A stretch of DNA of 64,000 nt from Rhizomys pruinosus (GCA_009823505.1 VZQC01007120.1:870849-934848), one strand, 5' to 3'; counted from the first letter of the stretch, positions 1-12,000 are shown. Notes: generated by a model from the letters alone, not told the origin. Translations and numbers: made by a program.

Positions 1-267
1 AACAACAACAACAGAAAGGACTGCATCAAAGAACTGACTGAAACAGTGAACTTCTGCTCAAAACAGTCAACTTCCTCATGGAGAATATTGAGAAAGACTG
101 AGAAAGAGATGAAAAGCATGTTTGGCAGAATGCATGAGCTCTTGTGGGGTGAGGGAATGGGCAGGAACACGGGTCTAGATTTGTTAAAAAAATAAAAATA
201 AATTTATGTGAAGAAAAAAAAAAAGTAGTGCTAAGTCCCAGCTGTGTAGCTCCTGGAAACCAGCCCT

Positions 268-412
268 GTCCAGGCAAGGAATAGTGGTCTGTGCCTGTAA
301 TCTCAGCACCCAGGAGGAGGAGGCAAGAGGACGGGGAGTTTTGAGTCCAGCCTGGTCTACAGAAGACTGGGTCTCAAGAACAAACAAGTAACCAAACAAA
401 TAAATCTTTATC
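268..412 (+). repeat. B1-like SINE, diverged
   Basis: The sequence has the B1 order: a 'gtgcctgtaatctcagcac' box, 'gaggaggcaagagg', 'gtccagcctggtctacag', then an A-rich tail with 'gtctcaagaacaaa'. It is 7SL-derived but well diverged, so it is an old copy. Confidence 0.55.
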
Positions 413-1333
413 CAAATGTAAGCCAAGAGGCCATGGTGCAAAGAGATTGGCATCCAACCCAAAGGACAACAAGCATAGAGTTGTCACCAGCTTCAAATCT
501 ACTTGCAGGTTCTAGTGAGAGGGTGACTCCTTTAGCATGGTGGGTCACCAGTAGATTCATTTTGTCACTCCCCTGTCTCAGACGGTTGTAATGGGGCCAT
601 CTGCAAGACCCCCAGGGTGAGAGAGAGCTTCAGGAGGCAGTCCAGAAGGAAGGAGGGCTGGACGTAGACAGGCTGAGAAGTTCCAGCAGCTGGGACAGGG
701 AAGGGTATGGTAGGTGACAGTCCTGCCCAGGTTAGCAGCTCAGTACATGACTTAAGGATAACTAGAATCTAGTGGCTCCAAGCCTGAGCTCAATGGGTGG
801 CTCAATTTCTGAAGTCAACTATCTTCTGTGAGGTTCACTGCCATTGGGACCAAGAACTCCGAGGCTCCAGCAGAGTACTGGACTTCTACAGCTTCATTCC
901 TCCAGCAGGGTGTTTAATGCTGAGTGCATTTTGAAAACATGGAAACTGGTCCTTCGTGAAGATCTTTTTTTGCTTCCCCACTCCCAGTGCACTTGCTTGG
1001 GAGATGCTCCCTGGCTATAACATTAGCCACTCCAGAATGCATGAATTAGGGGGTCATAGGAGATGGACAGAACCTGCCTTGCCCACATAAAGCAAAGCTG
1101 TGTGACCAGCAGAAGCTCTTGACATAAATACAAGGGACTCTTCTAAAGGGAAGCCAACCTGGGACATCTGATATGTGTGTGGTCCAGGCTCAGTACTAAC
1201 CTAAATGGTAGGAAAGATAGTCCCCATGTTTAACAGACTCCTCTCCCCAAGGTCCCCCACTTCAGACTCCAGACTTAGAGGACCAAGAGAGGAACCTCTC
1301 CAACACTTTATCTTTCATGGTAGTTTAGCTTCA
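413..1333. other. Non-repetitive stretch, no gene seen
   Basis: I see no SINE or L1 signature, no convincing exon with splice sites and no simple repeat. The part from about 1,005 onward is repeated from about 12,335. Confidence 0.5.
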
Positions 1334-1471
1334 TTTTTTTTTTCAGACAGGGCCTCCCTTTAGTCCCAGCTGGCCTGGCTCTGTAGATCAGGCTGGCCTT
1401 GAACTCACAGAGATCCACCTGCCTCTGCCTCCCAAGTGCTAAGATTAAAGGCATGCACCACCGTGCCTGGC
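1334..1471 (-). repeat. B1 SINE
   Basis: Antisense B1: a poly(T) start, 'gacagggcctcccttt', 'ggctggccttgaactcacag', 'ctcccaagtgctaagattaaag' and a terminal 'ccgtgcctgg'. Close to full length. Confidence 0.9.
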
Positions 1472-1490
1472 AACCTTTCATTTATTTTTA

Positions 1491-1734
1491 TTTTTTTTTA
1501 ATTTTTTTTTATTTTATTTATTTCCGTATGTGTATGAATGTACTGTCTGCATGCAAGTTTGTGCACCCGTGTCGTGCAATGCCACGGAGGTCAGAAGAGG
1601 GTGTCGGATTCCCCTGGAACTGGAGTTCTCCTGGAATTGGAGTTTCAGACGGTTCTCAGCCGCCATGTGGGTGCTGGGGATCGAACCCGGGTCCTCTGTA
1701 AGAGCGGTCGGCGCTCTTAACCGCTAGGCCATCT
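1491..1734 (-). repeat. B2-like SINE with target duplication
   Basis: Antisense tRNA-derived SINE with T-rich tail, 'gtgcacccgtgtcgtgcaat', 'ggtgctggggatcgaacccg' (B box) and 'gctcttaaccgctaggccat' (A box side). It carries the internal 17-base duplication (two 'ctggaRttggagtt'-type units). The flanks repeat 'ctttcatttattttta' (1,475-1,490 and 1,735-1,750). Confidence 0.92.
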
Positions 1735-1760
1735 CTTTCATTTATTTTTAAAAAGCTTTT

Positions 1761-1860
1761 ATCCAGCACTTGGAGGCTGAGATGGGATGATCACTGCAAG
1801 TTTGAAGCCAACCTAGGATACCTAGTGAGTTCCAGGGCTACAGAATGGGAAAAAAAAAAT
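1761..1860 (+). repeat. B1-like SINE fragment
   Basis: It starts inside the element at 'ccagcacttggaggctgag', continues with 'aagtttgaagccaacc' and 'gagttccagggctacag', and ends in poly(A). The 5' part is missing. Confidence 0.6.
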
Positions 1861-2199
1861 TTAAACCTTTTATGTTTTTATTCTACCTTGTATCCTCTTG
1901 CATTTATCTATTTGTTTTGCATTTCTTGGCTAGAGGACAATAAGATTTTTCCTCTTTCCATCTGTCTTTGGAAGATTATTCTCCACTCCTGATCTTTTTA
2001 CTTTCTTTCATTTAACTTTGCTTGTCCTTTACTTCCCTGTCCCTTCCTTTATTTCATTCATTTTACTATTGCAACAGTTATCTTAAATAATTTTTAATTT
2101 TATAGCACGCTCACTCTATTTTTGCTTTTTTATATTCTGTGGACATTGGTGTTAGTTACATTGCATCAATTGATTTTATCTGTATTTCTGTTTCTTGTT

Positions 2200-3975
2200 T
2201 GGTTTGGTGTCGTTGCTCTTACAGCTAGTTGTTTGCTTCTCCTGTCTGGAGCGGCACTATGGATTGAGCACTCAAGAGTAGTCTGGTGATTATGAAGATC
2301 TCTAAATAAGACAGGACATAGCCAAAGCAACAGATGCAACAATCGTAAAACAGAAACAAGGAAAAGCAAGACAGCATAACACCTCCAAAAAGATCATAAC
2401 TCCTAATTTTCCAGACACAAACACATTGCACAGGTGGAAATGCTGGTCAAAGAGCAAAAGATCCAATTCTATAAATACTCGGTGGCTTCAAAGAAGGAAG
2501 AAATAATCAGAAGTAAGGGAATCATTTCAGGATATAGATAAGAAAGTCAGCAGTGTAGGGGAGAAAGTGGGCAACATGGATGAGAAATTGAGCAAAGAAA
2601 CTGAGACCTTGGGGAGAAATAAAACCCAAGATGGGAATGAAAACTCAATGAATCAAATGAAAAACACAGGTAAAAGCATCACCATTAATCTAGATCAAGC
2701 AGAAGAAAGAATATTGGGGATGGAAGACAAGGTTAAAGAATTCTTATATGTAGACATCAATAAGAAAATAAATTAGCATGATCACAACATCAGATAAATC
2801 TACAGCATAATCAGGAGACCAAACCTGAGGATCTACAGGGCAGAAGAAGGAACTGAGATAAAAACTAAAGTCTTTTTTTTTTTTTGCGGTTCTTAGCCTC
2901 ACCCTTTAATGGCTGCACTATCCTTACATTCATGTGGAAAAACAAAAGACCCCAAATAGCTAAAGCAACCCTGAGTGAAAAGTGCAATATTGGGGGGGAT
3001 TACATTACCAGACCCAAGCTATATTACAGGGCTATAGTCATAAAGACAGCCTGGTACTGGCAAAAACACAGAACCATTGACCAATGGAACAAAATTGAAG
3101 ACCCAAACTTGAGCTCATATAACTTCAGCCACCTCATATTTGACAAAGGGGCCAAAAAAATTCAATGGAGGAAAGATAGCATCTTCAGCAAATGGTGTTG
3201 GCAAAACTGAATCATCATTTGTAGAAGAACAAAATTAAATCCCTACCTCTCACCCTGTACAAAAATAAACTCCAAGTGGATCAAAGACCTCAACCTAAAA
3301 CCTGAAACCCTGAAGGTGATAGAAGAAAAAGTTGGCAGCAACCTATAAGACATAGGTGTAGGAAAAGACTTTCTAAATCAAACAGCAGCTGTGCAAGAAA
3401 TAAGGACAACAGCTGACAAGTGGGACCTCATCAAACTCAAAAGCTTTTGTACAGCAAAAGAAACAATCAAGGAAGTGAAGAGAAAACCCACAGAGTGGGA
3501 GGAATCCTTCACCATGAATACATCAGACAAAGCATTAACATCCAGAATATATAAGCTACTTAAAAAGCAAAGAAGTAAGAAAACAAATGACCTACTCAAA
3601 AGATGGAGTAAAGAGCTGAACAGAGACTTCACCAGTAAGGAAGTAAAGATGGCTGAGAAACATCTTAAAAAGTGTTCAACATCATTAATAATTAAGGAAA
3701 TGCAAATTAAAACCACACTAAGGTATCATCTTACCCCCAATAAGACTAGCCAAGATCGAGAAAACAAAAGACACCAAATGCTGGAGAGGTTGTGGGGAAA
3801 GGGGAACACTCATCCACTGCTGGTGGGAATGTAAACTGGTACAACCACTGTGGAAAGCAGTGTGGAGAACCCTTTAAAAACTCAAAATGAGCCTACCACC
3901 TGAGTCAGCCATACCACTCCTGGGAATATACCCACAAGACGCATCCTACCGCAAAGATGTGGCAGTAAATAAAAT
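2200..3975 (+). repeat. Internally deleted L1 (LINE-1) fragment
   Basis: The piece at 2,567-2,776 translates to a coiled-coil-like stretch with 'LDQAEERILGMEDKV', which fits the N-terminal part of L1 ORF1p. At 2,884-3,210 comes the C-terminal region of ORF2p ('[19 protein letters not shown]', '[19 protein letters not shown]'), continued in another frame at 3,391-3,834 ('KLKSFCTAKETIKEVKRKPTEWEE'). Endonuclease and reverse transcriptase domains between them are absent, and stops and frameshifts break the rest. It is a dead element. A noisy second copy lies at about 13,634-15,780. Confidence 0.85.
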
Positions 3976-4211
3976 TTAAAATCAGAGTATTTATCTTAAA
4001 GAAATCAATAACAAGAAGAAAAATTACAGATACCGTTTGACTGTATAGAGATTAAACAATTATTCTTAAATGATCAGTGGGCCATTGAAGAAATCATGAA
4101 GATATAAAAATGTCTAGAATCAAATGAAAATGGCAGCATAACTTATCAGAATCCCTGGCATATAGAAAAGATGGTTATTTGGGGAAAATTATTGTTATGA
4201 ATGCTTACTTT

Positions 4212-4358
4212 TAAGGTGACACATGCCTTTAATCCTGGCACTTGGAAGGCAGAGGAAGTGGATCTCTGTAAGATCAAGGCCAGCCTGGCCTACATGGAAA
4301 GTTCTTGGCCAGCTAGGAATACAGGGAGACCCTGACTCAACAAATGAACAAATAAATT
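4212..4358 (+). repeat. B1 SINE
   Basis: Sense B1: 'acatgcctttaatcctggca', 'ggaggcagaggaagtgg'-type core, 'ggccagcctggcctacatgg' and an A-rich end. Moderately diverged. Confidence 0.85.
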
Positions 4359-4539
4359 ATAGACATTTCAAATAAAAAGCTTAATTATGCACCTCAGAGT
4401 CTTAGGAAAACAAGAACAAGACAAACCCAAAAATAGTAGCTGAAAAGAACTAATGCTCATGGCAGAAATTAATGAAATGGGGACTAAAAGAACAGTGCAA
4501 AGGCTCAATGAAGAAAAGATTTGGTTTGAAAAGGTAAAT

Positions 4540-4755
4540 GGGGCTAGAGACGCGGCTTGTTAAGAGCACTGCTTGTTGTTGCAAAGGACAGGGCTTGGTT
4601 CCCAGGACCCGCATGTAGACTAACAACCATCTATCCCTCCAGGTCCAGGTGATCTGATGCCCTCTTCTGGCCTCCATGGACATTGCATGACATGGGTACA
4701 CTTAACATACATAGAGGCAGAACACTCATACCCATAAAATGAAAATAAGTAATTT
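4540..4755 (+). repeat. B2-like SINE
   Basis: Sense copy with 'ggggctagagacgcggcttg', 'ttaagagcactgcttg', 'ccctcttctggcctccatgg' and 'aacactcatacccataaaat'. The antisense reading frames here are SINE-derived. Confidence 0.88.
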
Positions 4756-5205
4756 TTTGAAAAAGAAAAGATAGACAAATTGAGCACTCTCTTAGCCAAG
4801 CTAACCAAAGGAAGGAGAAGATCCAACTGGTAAACTTCAAAATGAAAGAGGGGACATTTCAATAAGCAGCACTAAAAGCCAGAAATATGATATTAGGGAA
4901 TACATCAAAAACATATATATTCTAAAAACCTAGAAGACATAGAAAGTAAATAAATTATGGGACACACATGACTACCAATGTTACATCAAGAGACTATAAA
5001 CAAGTTAAGCATATCTATAATGAGCAACAAGACTGAGTGTAATGAAGAAAGTTCCAAGAAAAGCCAAGGACTAGAGAGATTCACTGCCAAATTCTGCCAG
5101 ACCTTTAATGAATATCCATGTTCCTCCAACTATCCAATCAAATAGAAATGGAAAGCACACTATCAAAACCCACTCTATGAACCAGGATTACTCTGCAAAT
5201 CCACA

Positions 5206-5400
5206 TAAAGGACCAGCAAGATGGCTCAGAGTGTAAAAGCATTTGCCCTGCAAGACTAATGACCTGGTTCCATCCTTGGAACCCAGGTAAAGGTAGAAGG
5301 AAAAAGAACACAAAATTGTCCTCTGACCTCCACATGTATGCTGTAGCACACATGAACCCACACCACACATACACATCATACACACACTCACACAATAATA
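5206..5400 (+). repeat. B3/B2-type SINE
   Basis: Sense tRNA-derived SINE: 'caagatggctcagagtgtaa', 'ggttccatccttggaaccca', 'ttgtcctctgacctccacat', then CA-rich sequence. The 'gtcctctgacctccacatg' section is closer to B3 than to the local B2 type. Confidence 0.78.
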
Positions 5401-5697
5401 ATGGATTTAATAAGAATATATATTTTTAAGAATATATTTTAAAATATACATAAGGACATAGAAGAAAAGAAAACTACAGATTCATTTATCTGATGAAAAT
5501 TGATACGAGAATTCCCCAAAATTTACTTGCAAACTAAATTGGACACATTAAAGAGATCCTGCATCATGACCAGCCTGGGTTTATTTGGGGAATGCAAATA
5601 GCTCTAAATAACACAAATCAATAAATATAATACAATATTTAAATAGACTTAGAATCAGAACTCACATGATCATACCACTTGATATAGAAATGACCCT

Positions 5698-5844
5698 AGC
5701 TGGGTGTGGTGGTGCACACCTTTAATCCCAGCACTCGGGAGGCAGAGGCAGCTAGATCTCTGAGTTCAAGGCCAGCCTGGTCTACAGAGTGAGTTCCAGG
5801 TTAGCTGGGGCTAAGGGAGACCCTGTTTGAAAAGAAAGAAAAAC
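5698..5844 (+). repeat. B1 SINE with target duplication
   Basis: Near-complete B1 ('gctgggtgtggtggtgcaca' to 'gagaccctgtttgaaaag'). It is flanked by 'agaaatgaccc' at 5,687-5,697 and 5,845-5,855. Confidence 0.93.
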
Positions 5845-6011
5845 AGAAATGACCCGAGACAAAGTTCTATATTCGTTCATGATAAAGGCCCTGAAGGAAC
5901 TAGGAATGTAAAGAATGTCACATTATAAAGCTATGTTATATGAAATGGGGGAAGTGAAAGCATTTCTTTTAAAACATGAGGGAAACAAAGAGTCTGCTCT
6001 CTATTCTCTCT

Positions 6012-6014
<3 letters not shown>

Positions 6015-6054
<40 letters not shown>

Positions 6055-6200
6055 GGTATTTTTGAGACAGGGTCTCCCTGTGCCCAACCGGCCTTGAGCT
6101 CACTCTATAGACCACCAGGCTGGCCTTAAACTCACAAAGATCAACCTGCCTCTGCCTCCCAAGTGCTAGGATTAAAGGCATGTGCCACCATGCTCAGCCA
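6015..6200 (-). repeat. B1 SINE with long poly(T) tail
   Basis: Antisense B1 after a run of about 39 T (from 6,015): 'gagacagggtctccctgtg' to 'gccaccatgctcagcc'. The long, nearly pure tail suggests a fairly recent insertion. Confidence 0.9.
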
Positions 6201-6639
6201 CTCTCTAAGGTACATAGGCTGGAGGTTAACTGAGATGGGACTCCATCTGTGTGGCTATGGGGAGGCATCATCCATGCTGAGTAAAGTGTCATCCATGTAT
6301 CTGACACAAACCCCTCACCCATCCTCTGCAAGTATATACGATAAATTCCTTGTTTTCCCAATGTAAACTTCAGCAGAATGGTACTTGGTTTGCCATTGGG
6401 GTCTTATGGGTAGATGTTATTTATGTCTCCTCAGGGAAAGAATCATTGAAATATCACCTCTAAGCCCACCTTTGGGGGACAGGGACAGGTGGATGTGGGG
6501 GGCCTGCACTGGCTGACGAGCATAGCTGAAACTGAGCTTCACATTCAGCTAGAACCCTGTGTCAAGAGAATGAGGTGAAGGGTGATGGAACAGGCATGGG
6601 CATGTGTGCATGTGTGCATGCATGTGCACACACATACCC

Positions 6640-6800
6640 ACACAAAGAATTGATGATGGGAATGCATGAAGCTAAAAAACTTCAGCACAGCAAAGAAAGC
6701 AATCAGTGGAGAGAAGAGACACCCCACAGGATAAGAGAAAAATCTTTGCCTATTATGTGTCCGATAGTAGATTAATGCCTATGTAAAGATATATAACCCA
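6640..6800 (+). repeat. L1 ORF2 fragment
   Basis: The translation contains 'KKLQHSKESNQWREETPHR', which lines up with the L1 ORF2p C-terminal segment that reads KLKSFCTAKETI... at 3,430 in this window. It is short, shifted and non-functional. Confidence 0.6.
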
Positions 6801-6887
6801 AAAATAAATACCAAAAATCATCCAAGCAATAAATGGGAAAATGAAAAAATAAAATAAAATAAATAAATGGGAAAATGAATTGGATAG

Positions 6888-7128
6888 GTTTTTTTGTTTT
6901 TTGGGTTTTTTTTTTGAGACAGGGTCTCCCTGTAGCACTAGCTGGCCTGGAAATCACTCTTGAACTCACAGAGGTCCACCTGCTTCTGCCTCCTGAGTGC
7001 TAGGATTAAAGGCATGCACCACCATGCCCAGTTCAAAGACAATTCTTAGCCACCATGTGGGTGCTGGGAATCGAACCCAGGTCCTCTGGCAGAAGAGTCT
7101 CTTAACCACTGAGCTATCTCTCCAGCCC
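6888..7128 (-). repeat. Composite B2-head/B1 SINE, locus 1
   Basis: Read in sense (minus strand), it starts with a B2-like tRNA head ('gggctggagagatagctcag', B box, 'cacatggtggctaagaattg'), switches after 'tctttgaa' straight to a B1 beginning 'ctgggcatggtgg', and ends in an A-rich tail. The sequence 'aatgaattggatag' at 6,874-6,887 is repeated at 7,129-7,142 and encloses both halves, so the dimer inserted in one event. A noisy duplicate lies near 18,900-19,175. Confidence 0.9.
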
Positions 7129-7161
7129 AATGAATTGGATAGTTTTTAAAAAGAAGAATAT

Positions 7162-7300
7162 AGACATGGTGGCACATGCCTTTAATCCCTGCTCTTAGGA
7201 GAGAGACGTGGGCGGATCTCTGTGACATTGAGGCCAGACTAGTCTACATATCTAGTTTTAGAACAGCTGCAGCGTAGGGAGACCCTGTTTCAAACAGACC
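7162..7300 (+). repeat. B1 SINE
   Basis: Sense B1: 'catggtggcacatgccttta', 'ggcggatctctgtgacattg', 'gggagaccctgtttcaaa'. Diverged in the middle. Confidence 0.85.
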
Positions 7301-7376
7301 GTAAAATAAAATAATTTTTAAAAAGAGTAATAGCCAATAAATACATTTTTTTTAAGTTCAACATCTTTAGATGTTA

Positions 7377-8310
7377 AGGAAATGCCCACTGAAACTGCAT
7401 CTCATTGTAATCAAAATTGCTAGCATAAAGAAAATAAGATTAAGTGGAGCATGGTAGCACTCAGAGCTGGAGGTTCAAGACCAACGTGGGCAACATGAGA
7501 CACTATCTGAAAAAATCAAAATAAATAAAAATTTTAAAAGAAAGGGAGAAAAGAAAACAATAACAAATACTACTGGTAACCCTTACACACTGAGGGTGGG
7601 AATGTAAACTGGGGCAACCTCTGTTGAAATCAGTATGGAAATTCTCAAGAATCTGAAAACAGAACTATGATATGTTCTGGCTATACCATGCCTGGATATC
7701 TACTCTACGTCAGTATACCACAGAAATACTTGTGCATCCGTATTTATTACAGCTGTGTTTCCCATAGCTGAATTATGGAGCCAGCTTAAATGCTCATCAG
7801 TAGATGAATGGATAAAGAAAATGCACATGTATTTAATGAAGCTTTACTCAGCTATAAAGAAGAATGAAACTGTGCCATTTGCAGGAAACTGGATCGAACT
7901 GTATATCACCATGTTAAGCAAAACAAGCCAGACCCAGAAAGGTAAATATCACATTTTCTGTCATATGCAGAATCTAGATTTATTTTTAACAATACATGCA
8001 TACAGGACAAGGAAGGAGAAGGCGTACTGTGGGAGGAGAGAGGATGCGACATGAAAGAAGAGGGGAAAGGATAACGAGAGCAATAAACATCTGCTTTTCT
8101 CTCATGCAGAATCTATATTTATATTTACATATGACATGAAAGAAGAAAGTGGACTATTTGTAGGAAAGAAGGTGAAGAGTAGGAAAGAGTGTGTAAGGGA
8201 CATCTGAGAGTAATGAGAGATCGAATATGAGTGAGGCGTAATTACATTTATATATGAAACTATAATGAAATCCACTAATTCAGACACTTACATAGTAATA
8301 GTTGTTAATG
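7377..8310 (+). repeat. L1 3' region (ORF2 end and 3' UTR)
   Basis: A string of L1-typical segments: 'gggtgggaatgtaaactggg', 'cagtatggaaattctcaag', 'gaatggataaagaaaatg', 'actcagctataaagaagaat', 'catatgcagaatctagattt', then an end-type segment with 'gaaactataatgaaatccac'. It is interrupted at about 7,444-7,520 by a B1-like fragment. No intact reading frame remains. Confidence 0.75.
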
Positions 8311-8540
8311 AGTTACTAGAATGAAGCTTGTGGTTTTGCTCTTCAGTCGGAGGCTTCAGTATGGGTTCATGTTTCTTTAACTAGAGGTATACCACATGTA
8401 TAGTTCGGTTAGTAGGTAGATGATAGCAGTCTCAAAGAACTCTCACTCAGATCTCCATTTCCAAACATGATTCTCTAATAAAAGAAATCAAGGCTCTCTA
8501 AAGCCATGGCTTGATGCTAGGACTAAGACAGGGAAATGCG

Positions 8541-8764
8541 GGACTGGAGAGATAGCCCAGAGGTTAAGAGCACCGACGTTCTTGCAGAGGACCCGGGTTC
8601 GATCCCCAGCACCCACATGGCAGCTAAGAACTGTCTGTAACTCCAATTCCAGGAGAACTCCAGTTCCAGGGGAATCCGAGACCCTCTTCTGACGTCCGTG
8701 GCATTGCACGACATGGGTGCACAGACCTGCTTGCAGACAGTACATTCATACACATACAAAGATA

Positions 8765-8794
<30 letters not shown>
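8541..8794 (+). repeat. B2-like SINE with (AAT)n tail and target duplication
   Basis: Sense copy with 'gactggagagatagcccag' and the 17-base internal duplication ('actccaattccaggag' + 'aactccagttccagggg'). The tail has become (AAT)n at about 8,766-8,794. The flanks repeat 'aagacagggaaatgcg' (8,525-8,540 and from 8,796). Confidence 0.94.
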
Positions 8795-8797
<3 letters not shown>

Positions 8798-9235
8798 GAC
8801 AGGGAAATGCGAGGAGCCTGGAACATTGAACAACGCCAAAATTAAGAAGAGCTTGCCAAAAGCAAAAAGAGGAGGGATTCCCGAGAGAGCATTTTGAATG
8901 CGTAGCTAAAGCTGGAACAATTTGAAAAAGGAAATAAATATTATAGCCTTGGATTATAATCAAGAGTATAAAATAGAGTCCATGCTGACATAAATAAATA
9001 TGAATGGGGAATAAGAGGTATGTCTTCCCTATAAAGAATACTGAATAATAAATGTAAATAATTCCCCCTCCAGCAGGTGGAATTTAATCCTTGCCTTCTA
9101 GAGCATGGGCTGGAATTTGTAACTTGCTTCCAGAATATAGAAAGGGAAATTGAGACTCTGTAGCAGAGAAGAAACCTGGCAGTTGACACCTGAACCAAGC
9201 TTACATCAAGATTAACATCAGCAATAATGTTGTGT

Positions 9236-9312
9236 GGCCAGATGCAGTGGTGCATGCATGCAGACCTAGCTACTTGGGAGGCGGAGGTGTTTAAGGACAG
9301 TCTAGGCGACAC
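9236..9312 (+). repeat. B1-like fragment
   Basis: Short B1-type core: 'ggccagatgcagtggtgca', 'agctacttgggaggcggagg'. It is old and truncated. Confidence 0.5.
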
Positions 9313-9924
9313 CACAAATCCTTTTCTCCCGACCAAAATCCTTTTGCTGTTGGACACTCCTTGATATGATATAATGACAAGCACACTGTGTGTTCTTCCT
9401 CAAAGCTCATAATATCAGCCTTCACATCAGATAATATCAGACATACTCCAATACAGAAACATTCTAGGTGATCCCTGGCCAGTGCTCCTTCTAGATTTCA
9501 AGATCATAAACACAGAAGAATCTAGGAAATCTTCATAGGTAAGAGGAGAGGATGGTTCATGCTGGCTAAGTGCCATTTAGGGTCCAGGAACACTGAGGAA
9601 ATACAGTTGAAGTTGAATTTAGTGGATGGTTATGTCCTTGGTGATTTCCAATCGTAGCATGGTTATAGTAAGGGAAAATTGTCTAAAGGTATTTGGGGAT
9701 CTTACTAAGTTATTTACAACCATCCTATAAATCTAACTTATTCTAAAACACAACTTATTAAAGGGAAAAGAAAATGGAATATACTGCGTCGGATATAATT
9801 AAAAAGGATATAGATGAGTTAGTTGTCAAAGTCTTTCAAAGGATAACATAATAAAGCATCCACAAATACATTTTTCAAATGTTCTTAGGTCAAGACTTAT
9901 TAATGACTTCCTTTGTAGTATCCA

Positions 9925-10066
9925 AAGAGGTCAGAAGAAGGCATCAGGTCCCCTGGAATTGGAGTTACAGATGATTGTTCTCCTCTATGTGGGTGCTGGA
10001 AACCAAACCTTGGCCTCCTACAAGAGCAGAAATTGCTCTTAACCACTGAGCCATTTCTCCAGCACC
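9925..10066 (-). repeat. B2-like SINE, 3' part missing
   Basis: Antisense: 'gaggtcagaagaaggcatca', 'tgtgggtgctggaaacc', 'gctcttaaccactgagccat', 'ttctccagcacc'. Confidence 0.85.
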
Positions 10067-10236
10067 ATAATTGTAATTTTAACTGAACTATGGAAGATGA
10101 ATATGAACTAACAACACTGCAAACAAACAAACAAAACAACCCCCCCAAAACAAGGAAACAGAAAAAAAAAGAACATAAATAAACAAAACACCAAAAGGCA
10201 ATAACTGTGGCTGGTCATTAAAGCATGGCCATCTCA

Positions 10237-10412
10237 GGTCTGGAGAGATGGCTCGGCAGTTAAGAGCACTGGCTGCTCTTGCAGAAGACCCAGGTTCAAA
10301 TCCCCGCACCTACATGGTAGCTAACACTGTCCATAACTCCAGTTCCAAGGGATCTGACACCCTCTTCTGACATCCACTGGCATTGCACAACATGGGTACC
10401 TTTACATTCATG
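10237..10412 (+). repeat. B2-like SINE cut by the assembly gap
   Basis: Sense: 'ggtctggagagatggctcgg' to 'acctttacattcatg', where the Ns begin. The second copy continues past this point at 22,583 with 'tggcgataacactcatac', which supplies the missing SINE tail. Confidence 0.88.
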
Positions 10413-11143
10413 NNNNNNNNNNNNNNNNNNNNNNNNNNNNNNNNNNNNNNNNNNNNNNNNNNNNNNNNNNNNNNNNNNNNNNNNNNNNNNNNNNNNNNNN
10501 NNNNNNNNNNNNNNNNNNNNNNNNNNNNNNNNNNNNNNNNNNNNNNNNNNNNNNNNNNNNNNNNNNNNNNNNNNNNNNNNNNNNNNNNNNNNNNNNNNNN
10601 NNNNNNNNNNNNNNNNNNNNNNNNNNNNNNNNNNNNNNNNNNNNNNNNNNNNNNNNNNNNNNNNNNNNNNNNNNNNNNNNNNNNNNNNNNNNNNNNNNNN
10701 NNNNNNNNNNNNNNNNNNNNNNNNNNNNNNNNNNNNNNNNNNNNNNNNNNNNNNNNNNNNNNNNNNNNNNNNNNNNNNNNNNNNNNNNNNNNNNNNNNNN
10801 NNNNNNNNNNNNNNNNNNNNNNNNNNNNNNNNNNNNNNNNNNNNNNNNNNNNNNNNNNNNNNNNNNNNNNNNNNNNNNNNNNNNNNNNNNNNNNNNNNNN
10901 NNNNNNNNNNNNNNNNNNNNNNNNNNNNNNNNNNNNNNNNNNNNNNNNNNNNNNNNNNNNNNNNNNNNNNNNNNNNNNNNNNNNNNNNNNNNNNNNNNNN
11001 NNNNNNNNNNNNNNNNNNNNNNNNNNNNNNNNNNNNNNNNNNNNNNNNNNNNNNNNNNNNNNNNNNNNNNNNNNNNNNNNNNNNNNNNNNNNNNNNNNNN
11101 NNNNNNNNNNNNNNNNNNNNNNNNNNNNNNNNNNNNNNNNNNN
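10413..11143. other. Assembly gap (731 Ns)
   Basis: Unknown bases. A run of about 28 A follows (11,144-11,171). Reading frames running through this block have no meaning. About 898 bases occupy the same position in the second copy (22,583-23,480). Confidence 0.99.
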
Positions 11144-11180
11144 AAAAAAAAAAAAAAAAAAAAAAAAAAAATAGGCAGAG

Positions 11181-11392
11181 CTGGGGCTGCTGAAATGGTT
11201 CAGTAGGTTAAAGGTGTTTGCCACAAAGCCTGAGAACCTGAGTTCAATCCCTGGGATCCACACCATGGAAAGAGAAGTCCGACTCTGGAAAGTTGTCCTC
11301 TGACTTTCACATGTGAGCTGTGGTGCACATATCCACATATATAATACATATACACCAAAATGAATGAATGAATGGATGAATGAATGAATGTA
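11181..11392 (+). repeat. B3-type SINE followed by (GAAT)n
   Basis: 'ggctgctgaaatggttcagt', 'gagttcaatccctgggatcc' (B box) and 'gttgtcctctgactttcac' mark a tRNA-derived SINE of B3 type. The tail is a (GAAT)n tetranucleotide run at about 11,361-11,392. Confidence 0.75.
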
Positions 11393-11403
11393 TAGGTAAA
11401 TAA

Positions 11404-11625
11404 GGGCCTGGAGAGATATCTCAGTGGTTAAGAGCTCTGTTGCTCTTGCAGAGGACCTGAGTTCAGTTCCCAGTACCACACTGGACAGTTTACAACTGCT
11501 TTGTAACTTAATCTCCAGGGGATCTGACACCCTCTTCTGGCCTCCATAGGCACCCACACACACTTGCTTTACACACACACACAGACACACACACAAATAA
11601 AAATAATTCGAAAAAAGTAAATAAC
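11404..11625 (+). repeat. B2-like SINE with (CA)n
   Basis: Sense: 'gcctggagagatatctcagt', 'ggttaagagctctgttgctc', 'ccctcttctggcctccatag', then (CA)-rich DNA at about 11,570-11,595. Confidence 0.88.
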
Positions 11626-12000
11626 TGTAATTTTTTTTTAATTGGGCAGATCTGAATACAACATAATGAATGGACAGATGCAAGTCAATGGACAGGAAGC
11701 TTAGTGTGTGTTAGCATGAAAGACACCTTCACAAATCATCAGCTCACCATTCTGTGGAGGAGGGAGTACATGGGCAAGGTGGACAATCAGGCTGGATGAA
11801 GGTTAGTAAATCTGGATTCCACTCTCTTGAATGCAGAGCCCATTACAGGCCTGAGGGAAAGAAGTTCAGCCAGTTTTCAGGAAGAACAGACTCACTTTAT
11901 AACAGCAAGATGAGGTATGAGAAGAGGAATATTTAGGCAGCAGGGCTGGGGTTCTACCTGTTGAGACACATCTTCCCATTTTGGGGGGGAAGAGGGTTGG

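Noticed and set aside
8766..8794. CRISPR-like or other functional array among short tandem repeats
   Set aside because: All short arrays here are simple microsatellites or SINE tails without spacers, in a mammalian genome.
10310..11683. 457-codon minus-strand and 263-codon plus-strand open frames
   Set aside because: Most of their length is the run of Ns; the ends are antisense SINE and poly(A).
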